NCBI GenBank assembly: GCA_964607765.1
Contig: CAZSNT010000132.1
Span: 1 to 29,675 of the forward strand
DNA length: 29,675 nt
DNA from: CAZSNT01 sp964607765
GTDB lineage: Bacteria; Verrucomicrobiota; Lentisphaeria; Oligosphaerales; JABHEG01
Reading direction: 5' to 3'
The translations under genes were made by a program, and so were the position numbers. The notes beneath the pieces were generated by a model. That model was not told the DNA's origin. It searched no databases and worked only from the letters and a program-made list of their open reading frames with translations. The number at the start of each line of letters is the position of its first letter. Positions within the stretch are counted from its first letter, which is position 1. This document shows, piece by piece, positions 18,201 to 25,800 of the stretch.

Positions 18201-18483
18201 CAAATCTCTCGGCGCAGACATCGCCGTATAACCCTTTGGATTCGATGTGCTTCCGCGCTGCGGACACCTCGCCGGGACTGGTGTCGAGCCCGTGCACGAG
18301 GAAGCGTCCGCCCTGACACAGGGCTGCGGTGAGCGTGCCGTCGCCGCAGCCCACGTGCACGGCAACTCCACCTTGGACTCCAGCGGCACGGATCAGGTCG
18401 GCTGCACTCGGTGCGGCTCTGACGGCATTGACAGTCGACAATGCCATGGCGATCAGGCAGCAGATGCTTCGGGAGTTTCTCAT
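15259..18483 (-). CDS. Exported methyltransferase-like plus quinoprotein beta-propeller protein, paralogue B
   Basis: A 1074-residue protein with the same plan as paralogues A and C. A signal peptide ends at VRA-A24. The methyltransferase-like domain keeps motif I VHVGCGDG (43-50), the acidic GLD (65-67), RFDGRNLPFGDNIVNLLV (93-110) and ARVLVPNGAVV, so this copy could bind SAM. The propeller contains blades such as LDGATGETVLTYEG, YDASSGRQRW, LDRATGRRLWAFH and LDAGSGELAWRF. Conserved cysteines are C543 (HRCHRN), C580 (RGLC), C598 and C600 (DPCRCY). A His-rich stretch (NQHHHRCHRN) precedes C543 and another (GHHHQ) is near residue 950. ATG at 18483 has AGGAGG 7 bp upstream, immediately after the hairpin at 18503-18598. 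The stop is 79 bp from the end of the converging toxin remnant. Function is unknown; it acts outside the cytoplasm. Confidence 0.85.
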   Translation of the reverse strand: MRNSRSICCLIAMALSTVNAVRAAPSAADLIRAAGVQGGVAVHVGCGDGTLTAALCQGGRFLVHGLDTSPGEVSAARKHIESKGLYGDVCAERFDGRNLPFGDNIVNLLVLEEPGRIAPAEAARVLVPNGAVVGRNVSAMEAAGLRPAGEVDGWAVYRKPWPKGIDQWTHFLYDASGNPVSKDTTMGHPRRLQWFAGPEHTRHHDALASMSAMTSSGGRVFYIYDEGPVSVIHQPPEWKLVARDAFNGRLLWKRDMSMWMTHLYNFRAGPTQLPRLLVSEGDQVYASLGFDAPVTRLDGATGETVLTYEGSVQAEELIYHQGTLLTVKGNPELWVEKSKGAHGYWEMAEHEEPTVDKSIVAYDASSGRQRWTVDGENLKHLVPLSLCAQADRVFYLDNENLHCVDLATGEHRWAAPFKTEGLFLRSYTPTVTVHDDVVLCLYWNSLCGYSIHDGRKLWENKGSVGFGAAGDLFVLDGKVWTFPMRKSVTRASRRNSDGIVTTSVAIPVENFLNNAETGVSIDIHSGKIIDLQPFEHNQHHHRCHRNKATERYFLIGYSGVQLIDRKTKQTATNQWVRGLCQYGMMPANGLLYMPPDPCRCYSNARLLGFFALGESSSTDDIRIASVLERGPAYGRTPANVSREADAWPTYRGGTAREGSTPCEVSGALVTRWTAEIGEGITAPVIDAARVFVAERDGCTVHCLDRATGRRLWAFHANGPVDSPPTVEAGLCVFGCRDGSVYCLDAGSGELAWRFKVSGTERRIGSENRLEAPWAVSGSVLTVDGVVYFAAGRSTFLDGGIRVYGLDLLTGEERYSTVLASGYWGTSPEPEAPVANSRKKKPRRSIKGALVDILSSDGDTISMRNTHWGRTLKPSSRGGALTVSSGFLDSTWFHRQSWRADRASGQLIVRNDAVTCSLKNTHTGLSGSRKGKYQQYNQDGHHHQKFTRYEQEHFPIGVTISGAPSGPRNKDSAYTRWSIQEPFQPRAMVLAGSALYLAGWLDSLAVELKTGRPRSDTSDTNRQPVLRVYSATDGERLAEYQLPSAPVFDGAAAAYGNLFISLKSGTLVCLGGGTE

Positions 18484-18794
18484 GTGCGGGCCTCCTGTAT
18501 GCGATTAGGGCGGAAGATCAGGGCGGAAGATCAGGGCGGAAGATCAGGGTCTCGGAGTGGTCCCCCTTCATCTTTCGCCTTCATCTTTCGCCCTAATCTC
18601 CCAGGCGTACGTCGACATAGTCGTCATTCGGCTTTGTGAGCTTGACACTACCGCAGTGAGGTACTGCCATGACGTAGCCCGGAGCAGACGTGCTTTACCT
18701 CATCTCCTTGCGCTGATGATCCGGGCAGCTGCCCTAACTTACGTCCTCCGCGTTCGCCGTTTCGGCTGACACGCCCTGTAGGGAACTGTGCAAC
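18484..18794. other. Intergenic region with hairpin and palindromes
   Basis: Between the exported propeller gene and paralogue B. Besides the 13-bp repeat hairpin it holds a perfect 12-bp palindrome GGGCAGCTGCCC (18723-18734) and a pair TGAGGTA (18657-18663)/TACCTCA (18696-18702). No coding frame with a ribosome site was found. A promoter for paralogue B is expected here, but no clear minus-strand box is seen. Confidence 0.5.
18503..18598. repeat. Hairpin of 13-bp direct repeats
   Basis: Three exact tandem copies of AGGGCGGAAGATC (18507-18519, 18520-18532, 18533-18545) face two tandem copies of CTTCATCTTTCGC (18566-18578, 18579-18591). The second kind is a near reverse complement of the first. 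Outer arms GATTAGGGC (18503-18511) and GCCCTAATC (18590-18598) are perfect. The whole folds into a long stem with a 20-base loop. In the mRNA of paralogue B this stem ends 20 bases from the start codon, just ahead of its AGGAGG, so it could affect translation. Confidence 0.85.
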
Positions 18795-20333
18795 TCACCG
18801 CCGCTTGATCTCTCTCGCGATGATACTGAGCTCATAGCCGCTCAGCCGTAACTCCTGGTTGGCGCTGACCCTGATCCGGCGCGCGCCCGGAAGGCCCGGG
18901 CCGGACACGGCTTGCGGTCGTTCCTCCCAGTCGAGACCGGATTTGGCCCGGAAGTTCTTGCCGCCTTTCCAGACATACAGCAGTCCAGGCTTGACGACGG
19001 TGATGACGTATGACGGCGAAGCCTTCCATCCCGGGATCGTGAATTGAGCCTCCGCCAGTTCCTCGCCGACGGTCTTGACCGTCGCGTCACTCAGCCCTGT
19101 CAGCCGTGATATGCCCTCCTTCAGGTTCGCCACCTCGAATGCCCCGCCGGCAGAACCCACCGCAACTTCAGCCAGCGCGTTCTCGTCGATCTCCGCCGAC
19201 GCTCGCACTTCGGCCGGAGCCGCCACCACGTGCAGCTCCTTGGGGGCCGCGCCGATCGCCTCCAGTTCACCGCCCAGACTGACTCTGAAAACAGAACCGT
19301 GGCGGTTTGTGAAGTACAGCACAGTACCCCGGCGCGTGCCCCCCTCGATTTTACTCAGACATTCCTGTTCCTTCAGGCGGTTATAGGGGATCTTCGCGAA
19401 GGTCAGGCGCGTGCCGTCCAGCACCGCCTTCAGGTCCGCCACAGTCGTGGCGAGCCCAAACAGGATGCCGTTCTCGTAATTGAGGCGCTTCGGACGCCCG
19501 ACAATCACCGCGCCGCCGGGCGCTGCCGACTTGATGAAGCTCCAGAATTTGCCCAAATTCGTCGCCGCGCCGTCGTCCGTCAGCGCATACGTGCCTTTGC
19601 CGCCTTCGATCATATAGCCGTCGCTGAGCGTGAGGAAGCCGCCGAAGGTGTGCTTCGGACCGCCGGCAGTGGTTGCGACCGTCTGGATTGGCTTCCCGTC
19701 GGCAATTGTGTACCGAACGATGTCGGTCTTGCGTTCTCTTGATCTTTTCTCGGGGTTAAGGTACGCCTCGCGCAGGGCAACGAAATGCTTGCCGTCTGAT
19801 GAGAAGCCGAACCCCTCCACGTCCGCCGTGTCTTTGGGGAGCACGAGCGGATATTGCACGTCTCCCGTCGACAGTGAGAAGAGCTGGTACTCGCGGTACG
19901 GAAAGTTGACGTTCGCGAGGCACCATCGACCGTCTTCCGAGAACGTGAAGGGAACGCCGGCCTTGAAACGGTTTATGACCTGTCCATTTCCGGTTCGGAC
20001 GAAGACCAGTTCAGAGTGGCCGCGGAAGGCGAGGATCTCTCCGTCGGCGGACAGCTGCAGCTGCCCGATGTCCGGCGCCGAGATGCTGCGGAGGTACTTC
20101 AGCGTTGTCCCTTCATAAAGATGAACGACGTCGCCTTCGGCGCGATGCGCGGTCGAACCGGCGGCGATGAGCGAGCCGTTGGAGTTGATCGAGATCAGGC
20201 TGTGGACGTCGGCTTGACCTGTGCCGCAGAGCCCCGTGGCCAGCAAGAGAGCAGTAGCGACCAACCGCCATTGTTGCGGCAGCGCCTGAGCGAGTCGAAC
20301 CGTGCAGGGGAAAACCTGATCTCCAGACCTCAT
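18795..20333 (-). CDS. Exported WD40/YVTN-like beta-propeller protein
   Basis: A 512-residue protein. A 23-residue polar start is followed by a hydrophobic stretch (VATALLLATGLCG) and probable cleavage after GQA41. Residues ~42-380 carry short propeller blades in which phrases such as LQLSADGEILAFRG, FTFSEDGRWCLAN and FGFSSDGKHFVALRE recur at roughly 40-residue spacing, as in WD40/PD40-type exported propellers. The last 120 residues are less repetitive; they include a segment beginning SRLTGLSDATVKTVGEEL and a C-terminal segment ending in lysine and arginine. No catalytic motif is seen, so a binding or scaffold role is all that can be inferred. ATG at 20333 has GGAGG 7-9 bp upstream. Its stop is 311 bp ahead of paralogue B, with the 13-bp repeat hairpin between, so co-transcription is uncertain. 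Not one of the three large paralogues: it lacks the methyltransferase part and the four-cysteine pattern. Confidence 0.75.
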   Translation of the reverse strand: MRSGDQVFPCTVRLAQALPQQWRLVATALLLATGLCGTGQADVHSLISINSNGSLIAAGSTAHRAEGDVVHLYEGTTLKYLRSISAPDIGQLQLSADGEILAFRGHSELVFVRTGNGQVINRFKAGVPFTFSEDGRWCLANVNFPYREYQLFSLSTGDVQYPLVLPKDTADVEGFGFSSDGKHFVALREAYLNPEKRSRERKTDIVRYTIADGKPIQTVATTAGGPKHTFGGFLTLSDGYMIEGGKGTYALTDDGAATNLGKFWSFIKSAAPGGAVIVGRPKRLNYENGILFGLATTVADLKAVLDGTRLTFAKIPYNRLKEQECLSKIEGGTRRGTVLYFTNRHGSVFRVSLGGELEAIGAAPKELHVVAAPAEVRASAEIDENALAEVAVGSAGGAFEVANLKEGISRLTGLSDATVKTVGEELAEAQFTIPGWKASPSYVITVVKPGLLYVWKGGKNFRAKSGLDWEERPQAVSGPGLPGARRIRVSANQELRLSGYELSIIAREIKRR

Positions 20334-20446
20334 GATCGCGTTCCTCCAAAAAGACGCAACAGTCCATCTCCCGGAAAGAGCGGGAATCTAGCGCAGGACG
20401 GCTATGGCTGCAAGAAACGCGCACGGCCGCAGGTAACGCGCCAGTC

Positions 20447-20575
20447 ACGTGAGGCATCCCCCGTAGCCCGGCTCTCCTGAGCCGGGTGTCCTTGTCGTTC
20501 CGCTCTATCCGGAGGCACGGCAGCACACCCGGCTCGGGAGAGCCGGGCTACGGGGAACGCGCGGATGCCTCACGT
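20447..20575. repeat. Palindromic intergenic element, inverted pair
   Basis: Left arm 20447-20489 and right arm 20525-20575 are inverted copies of one unit: ACGTGAGGCATCC, then CCCCGTAGCCCGGCTC, a 4-base loop, GAGCCGGGTGT. The right arm has about 8 extra bases (GCGCGTTC-like) after GGCATCC. Each arm also holds its own perfect 8-bp hairpin CCCGGCTC/GAGCCGGG. The same unit appears again at 29571-29630. This fits a small non-autonomous mobile or REP-like element; no transposase is present. Confidence 0.85.
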
Positions 20576-20604
20576 AACTCTGAGGTTACGCGACAGTCAC
20601 GCTC

Positions 20605-20644
20605 TTGAAAGCATCATATGCAGCGCCTATAGGAGTGCTATACT
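20605..20644 (+). promoter_or_regulatory. Candidate promoter of the Phd-like antitoxin
   Basis: TTGAAA (20605-20610), 17-bp spacer, TATAGG (20628-20633) fits a sigma-70 promoter. A second possible -10, TATACT (20639-20644), lies 11 bp further. Either would start transcription at or inside the adjacent 16-bp palindrome, as expected for an autorepressed antitoxin gene. Confidence 0.5.
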
Positions 20645-20646
20645 TA

Positions 20647-20662
20647 GCGCCCTGCAGGGCGC
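20647..20662. promoter_or_regulatory. Perfect 16-bp palindrome, candidate antitoxin operator
   Basis: GCGCCCTGCAGGGCGC reads the same on both strands. It lies 3-14 bp after the possible -10 boxes and 41 bp before the ATG of the Phd-like gene. Phd/YefM antitoxins repress their own transcription by binding palindromes at this place. Binding here is inference. Confidence 0.5.
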
Positions 20663-20703
20663 GCTGAACAGCCTTCTTTTTGAGGCACCTGGGAGTTCTG
20701 GAT

Positions 20704-21000
20704 ATGACTGTCGTAGCAGCAAATGAGCTTAAGCGTCGGGGCGTGTCAGTCTTGGAGCGTGCCTTGGCCGAGGCGGAAGAGGCCACTATCACGGTGCACG
20801 GGAAGCAACGTTGCGTTGTCATGACGACTGCGCACTACGAGATGCTGCGGGAGTGTGAGTTGGCGGCAGCAGTGGCGGAAGCCCGTGCCGACATCGCGGC
20901 GGGACGCGCCAGAACCTGCACGGTTGCCGAACACATGGCCGAGGTACCCGACAGCGTTACTGCTCAGCGCACCTCAGTGTCAACCCGCGGAGATTCATGA
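20704..21000 (+). CDS. Phd/YefM-type antitoxin, orphan
   Basis: A 98-residue protein. VAANELKRRGVSVLERALAEA and TITVHGKQRCVVMTTAHYEML match the DNA-binding dimer fold of Phd/YefM antitoxins. RADIAAGRARTCTVAEHMAEV is the usual C-terminal toxin-binding helix region. ATG at 20704 has GGAG 8 bp upstream; an in-frame TTG at 20680 is less likely. The last ~17 residues after AEV are atypical and the gene ends 44 bp inside the 3' end of the converging sulfatase gene. The RelE- or ParE-like toxin gene expected directly downstream is absent, so the pair was probably cut when this gene was joined to the sulfatase locus. The natural antitoxin end may have been replaced by read-through sequence. Confidence 0.85.
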   Translation: MTVVAANELKRRGVSVLERALAEAEEATITVHGKQRCVVMTTAHYEMLRECELAAAVAEARADIAAGRARTCTVAEHMAEVPDSVTAQRTSVSTRGDS

Positions 21001-22849
21001 ACGCGCCCTTCATGTCTTTCGCGGGCTTGACGCTCAGGCTTACATCGCCGTTCGCCAGCGCAATCCGGCCGACGGTATGCGCTTTGTACGTGCGAGCGCC
21101 GCCCGTGTTCTCTGTCTTGCCGACCAGGGCGGAATCGCCCGCCTCGATGGTGTAACCGTTTCCGGCGGCGCTGGTACCATAGGTGAACTCGACGTCATAC
21201 TCACCCGCCTTCACGTTCTTCAGCAACCACTGCGGGAACTCGCTCGCATCCGTCCAGGCCGCCAGGTTGTTGCGCTCGTCCGCGTTGTAGTGCAGTCTGC
21301 TGCCGAACACCTTCGCCGTTTTGGGCTCGAGGACGTACGAGCCATCCTCGGCAGGCGCGACGGGTGCCCCAGCCTGGGACGGACCGCCCTTCGTCTTCAG
21401 GCCCTTCGCGTCTTCCTCGCCCTTCTTCCGTTTCTTGCCTCCCGCCTTGCTCTTGCCGCTTCCGGCTTTCCTGTCCCAGGCATTCGGCTCGCGCGGCTCA
21501 TACAGGGGACGTGCATCCCGCTCCGGCATGGAGTCCACCACGGCCCGGAGCTTCCCGAGCGCTGCCACGTGCTCCGGCTTTGTGCTCTCGATGAGGTTGG
21601 TTTCTTCGAAGGGATCGGTCTGGAGATCGTGGAGTTTCTCGATCTGCCGGTCTTGATTGACCCAGATCTTGTAGCGCTTGTCCCGGATCACCCGGGTCGC
21701 GTAGTCGGCCTTGCCTCGCACGCCCTTCTCATCCAAAGCCGCGCCGCCGTGCCCCAGGGCCATGATCCACTGGCGCGGCGAATCAGTGGCTCTGCCCAGG
21801 AGAAGCGGTGCGATGGAGACCCCGTCGGTCTCGAGGTCCGCGGGGATAGTGGCGCCGCCGAGCTCGGCAAACGTCGGCAACAGATCGGTGAAGTCGGTCA
21901 GCGCATCCGTCACCACGCCTTTGGGCACGAGCCCGGGGCAATTGACAATGAACGGGTTGCACACGCCGTTCTCCGTCTTCTTCGCCTTGCCGCCCTTCAC
22001 GCGCTTACCGTGGCGCGTACCCGTGACGCTCCCTCCTGATCCGTTGTCGGTCGTGAAGATAACGATCGTGCGGTCGCGTATGCCGAGCTTGTCGATGGCG
22101 GCCACCAATCGGCCCACGAGATGGTCGGTGTAGCGTACCATGGCCTTGTGCTTGGCGAGCTTGTCGCTGACCTCGAGCTCCAGAGGCGTGGTGGTGAATG
22201 GACCGTGCGTGAGCGCCATGGGGAAGTAGAGCGCCATGGGCTTACCCCGGTTCTCTGTCATGAAATCGATGAGGAAGTCCGTGTAGATGTCGGGGCCGAA
22301 CTTGCCCTCGTACGTCTTGCTCCCTTCCCTGGTGTGGATATACGGATCCCAGTAGCGCTGGCCGCTCGGCTTGTTCCCGCTCTCTGCGCCTGTCCACATG
22401 CACCAATCGTCGAACCCGTGCTTCTGCATGGCGTCGGGCACGAGTCGGAAGTCGCTGATCTGCCACTTGCCCGCGGCCGCAGTGGCATACCCCGCCGTCT
22501 TCATGATGCGGGCGTACGTCATGTTCTGATTCGCCTTCCAGTCGAAATACCCCACCCCCCACCGCGGCACATCCCAGTGGTTCACCCATCCCGTTCGCCA
22601 CGGGTACTTGCCCGTCAGCAGTGTCACCCGCGACGGCGTGCACTGCGGCATCGAGTACGCGTTCTCGAACTGCATCCCGCCCTTGGCCAGGGCATCGATG
22701 TGCGGCGTCTTGATATCCTCCGCCCCATAACAACTGATCCACTCCTTGCCCAGGTCATCGACCATGATGAAGAGGATGTTCGGCTTGGTTGCCGCCCAGA
22801 GCGGGGAGACGGTGAGAAGCGCTATGAGCCCCAGGTGCTTCGGTCTCAT
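20957..22849 (-). CDS. Exported sulfatase with C-terminal carbohydrate-binding-like domain
   Basis: A 630-residue enzyme. Signal peptide MRPKHLGLIALLTVSPLWAA is followed by the sulfatase core: metal ligands Asp31-Asp32 in IMVDDLG, formylglycine precursor Cys70 in CTPSR (70-74), AAAGKWQ, ALTHGPF and FTTDNGS, all expected active-site segments. The core ends near residue 450. A Lys/Gly-rich linker (KSKAGGKKRKKGEED) leads to a beta-rich domain of about 125 residues, with LKNVKAGEYDVEFTYGTSAA and DVSLSVKPAKDMKGAFMNLR, of the kind attached to fucosidases and sulfatases as a glycan-binding module. ATG at 22849 overlaps the stop of paralogue C (ATGA) and has GGAG 7 bp upstream; an upstream ATG at 22867 is rejected since it adds residues before the signal peptide. 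Coupling implies equal expression with paralogue C. It removes sulfate esters from an unknown polysaccharide in the periplasm or outside. Confidence 0.9.
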   Translation of the reverse strand: MRPKHLGLIALLTVSPLWAATKPNILFIMVDDLGKEWISCYGAEDIKTPHIDALAKGGMQFENAYSMPQCTPSRVTLLTGKYPWRTGWVNHWDVPRWGVGYFDWKANQNMTYARIMKTAGYATAAAGKWQISDFRLVPDAMQKHGFDDWCMWTGAESGNKPSGQRYWDPYIHTREGSKTYEGKFGPDIYTDFLIDFMTENRGKPMALYFPMALTHGPFTTTPLELEVSDKLAKHKAMVRYTDHLVGRLVAAIDKLGIRDRTIVIFTTDNGSGGSVTGTRHGKRVKGGKAKKTENGVCNPFIVNCPGLVPKGVVTDALTDFTDLLPTFAELGGATIPADLETDGVSIAPLLLGRATDSPRQWIMALGHGGAALDEKGVRGKADYATRVIRDKRYKIWVNQDRQIEKLHDLQTDPFEETNLIESTKPEHVAALGKLRAVVDSMPERDARPLYEPREPNAWDRKAGSGKSKAGGKKRKKGEEDAKGLKTKGGPSQAGAPVAPAEDGSYVLEPKTAKVFGSRLHYNADERNNLAAWTDASEFPQWLLKNVKAGEYDVEFTYGTSAAGNGYTIEAGDSALVGKTENTGGARTYKAHTVGRIALANGDVSLSVKPAKDMKGAFMNLRGLTLRCAEQ

Positions 22850-25800
22850 TTCCGTTCTCCCATGCACTGGATGGTGCCGTCAGCCAGGGATACGAAAAGC
22901 TGGTTCCGGGCTATGGCGATGCTGTCCCATGCCGGTGCGGCGGCGAGTGTGTACTCAGCGATCAGCTCCCCGTCCGTTACCGACACCGCAACGAGCTTGC
23001 CGCCGAGCTTGCCCCGATAAGCTGCCGCGTAGTCCTGCCAGGTCGGCGTCTTGAACTTCATCGGCTCGCCGGCCACGAAGATCACGTCACCCGCCTTCGC
23101 CATTGCCCGACCGTTGATCGGCAAGGAGACACTTGTCCCGTTCCCGGTCAGCTTGTAGGAACTGGTCCTGGGATCGAAATAGGAATGGTTGTGCACTGAC
23201 GGGAAGCCGAGCACGCCATAGGTGCTCTCACCATCCGCGATCATGAGGTCCCTGGTGCCCTTCTGCCACCACCTGTAGCTGTCGGCCATGATGAAGCCGG
23301 TACGGTGCTGTATTCTGGCGTCGAGGAATCCGCTCAAGGGCAGAATGTGGGGCTTGCCGCCCTCATCGACGTTCGCGAGATCCATGTCAAACGCCTTGTG
23401 CCGGATGTAGATCAACTCCCCATCCGAGACCAGAACACCATTCTGGAAGCCGGGTGTCGTGGGGTTGGGGCCATAGTCCTTCTTCGGCTCCGCCTTCTCT
23501 ACAGGCTTCTCTGCTGCTTTGCCCTTGCCTTTGCCCTTGCCTCTGCGCTTGCGGGCTTTGGGACCGATCCTGCTTCCCTGCGTGCCCGTGGACCGGACGG
23601 CGAACGGGAACCCGGTCTTCTCCATGAACGGACCGTATACCGCGCTGCTCTTCAACAGCTTGCCGGTCACCGGGTCCAGGCAATACATGAAGATGCCGCC
23701 GTCAAGGAACGACGACCTGCCGGCCGCGGCATAGAGTTTGCCGTCCTGAACCAGTACGGCGCCCGTGACGGGCCAGGCCGACTCCAGCTGACCGTACGCG
23801 GCGACCAGCCTGTCCGGCAGGTCCTTGAAGCGCCACGCCAGCGCTCCGTCCTCGGCTCTGACGCAGTAGAGCCAACCGTCACGCGACCCGAACAGCACCA
23901 TTCCCTTGTAGTAAGTGGGCGGCGAGTCGATTCTGCCATCGGCAGTGAACATCCAAAGGACCTCGCCGTCGCCGCTGCTCAGCGCGAACAGCGTGTGGGT
24001 GTCGGCGTGGCAGACGAAGACCTTGCCGGCGGCGACGGTGGGAGCGGTTGGGCCGGCCGGCAGCTTGGCCTGCCACTTGGCCTCCAGTCGGGCCGGAATG
24101 GCCGCCTTGGTGATGCCGCCGCGGAACGCGTTGCCGCGGTAGGTCGGCCAATCGTTGTCTGCGGCAGTCTGCGCAGACCCGATCTTCCCGTAGGCGGGGC
24201 CTTTCTGCAGTCGACCTTGACGCTTGATGGTGCCGGCGTCGCGGGACTTGAGCAAGTCGGGATCGCCACAGTACGCATTCATGCCCGGGATCATGTCACC
24301 CACGTTGCAGGAACAGGAGTAGGGGGTGGCGTACAGCAGACCGTTTGCGGGAAGAACGCCCATGCCGCATGTCCCGCGGGTCCAATGGTTCGGATGCTCA
24401 GCGCCTGTCTCCAAGTTGACGAAGTCCGCGCCGCCGGTCTTGCTGTTGATGTAGTAGTTCCTGGTGATGAAGTTGCGGTAGCAGCGATCATGGCCCATCG
24501 GTGTCGTGAGCAGCTGCTTCAGAGTCTTGATTTCCTTGCCGGTCTCCGCATCGTACGCTTTCGGCTGTGCCGTGCCGCCAACCCAGACTTTCCCATCCAG
24601 GTAGTACACGTCCGGGGAGGCCTGGTAGTTCAGAGCAGAAGCGCCGGTCCACAGCACCTTGCCGTCCTTGAGCGAGTAGGCAACCAGTTTCTTTGATTCC
24701 ACCGCAAACGCCTTGTCGTCCGTGATGATCACGGTGTTGGGAACCGTTCCCGGTGTGCGGGAGTCGTGTCCCGTGGGGTTCGTGATGGCATTCCGAACGG
24801 CCCAGCGCTCTTCGCCCGTTTTCGAGTTGATGCAGAACATACCTTCCTGCGTCTGGTAAACCGCGTTCTCGCCCTTCACGGCAAAGGAAGCAGCCGTGTA
24901 TTGCGCCAAGTTCCCGGTTCTCCACAGCTCCTTTCCCGAATCAGGATCGAGGGCGATGATGACACTGGATGACACGGGCTTGTCTTTGGTCTCGGCAGCG
25001 TACGCCTTGCGGAATCCGCCGCCGTGGAACGGTTCGCCTTCCGTGCCTTTGGGGCCGGAGGACTTCTTCGCTGTCAGGTGATAGGCCGCGGAATTGAAGC
25101 GCTCACCCACGTTGACGAACAGGATGCCCTGGTCAAAGGCGACCTCCTGCACGGGCGACACGTCCTTGTAGATCCTGACAGTCTCGCCGGTCGCGGCATC
25201 GAGCGCAGCCAACGGCCCCTCGAGCACCGGCGTGCAGTAAAGGACGTCGTCGGTCGCAACCATGCGGCGCTGCTGCTGAACGGGGAGGCTTTTGATGTAG
25301 ACGGTTATCGATTCCCAACGCTCGATCTTGCGGGTCCAGAGCGTGCGGCCGTTGAAAGCATCCCGGGCCACGTACGTAAACTGCCCCGGGAGGAACGGAT
25401 TGTCCGGCAGCGCCCGGTCCTCAATCGAGAACAGCCGTCCGTTGGCGGTGACCACGCTCGCGATGCTCGAGATCCCCATGTGCGACCGACTCCACTTGGG
25501 CCCGTCCTGCCACTGGATCCGCCGCGGCGGGGCCACAACCGAGTCCATGGCGACAGCGTTGTTGTCCGCTCTGTTCAGGTACTGCGGCCAGATGTCGATC
25601 TCGGCGGGCCACGGTTTGACGGTCCGCTTCCCCCCGACCATCAGCACCCCATTGGGGGCCAACACTCTCATGGCCTCATCCCTGGACACATCACCCAATT
25701 GGTCAGCCACAACCACATTGATCATGTTGTCCGCGTAGGGCAGCTTGCTGCCGTCAAAGGAAGCTGCCGACACCCTCCCGTAAAGCCCCTTCGAGCGGAT

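Larger units (their letters stand above)
20334..20703. other. Divergent intergenic region with repeat element and promoter
   Basis: It separates the minus-strand propeller gene from the plus-strand Phd-like gene. The centre is taken up by the GTGAGGCATCC repeat element, flanked by two 19-bp direct copies (20431-20449 and 20583-20601, 17 of 19 identical). The right end holds the promoter and palindrome of the antitoxin gene. No gene is supported. Confidence 0.6.

Noticed and set aside
18503..18598. CRISPR array
   Set aside because: Units are 13 bp, directly abutting, without spacers, and are inverted halfway.
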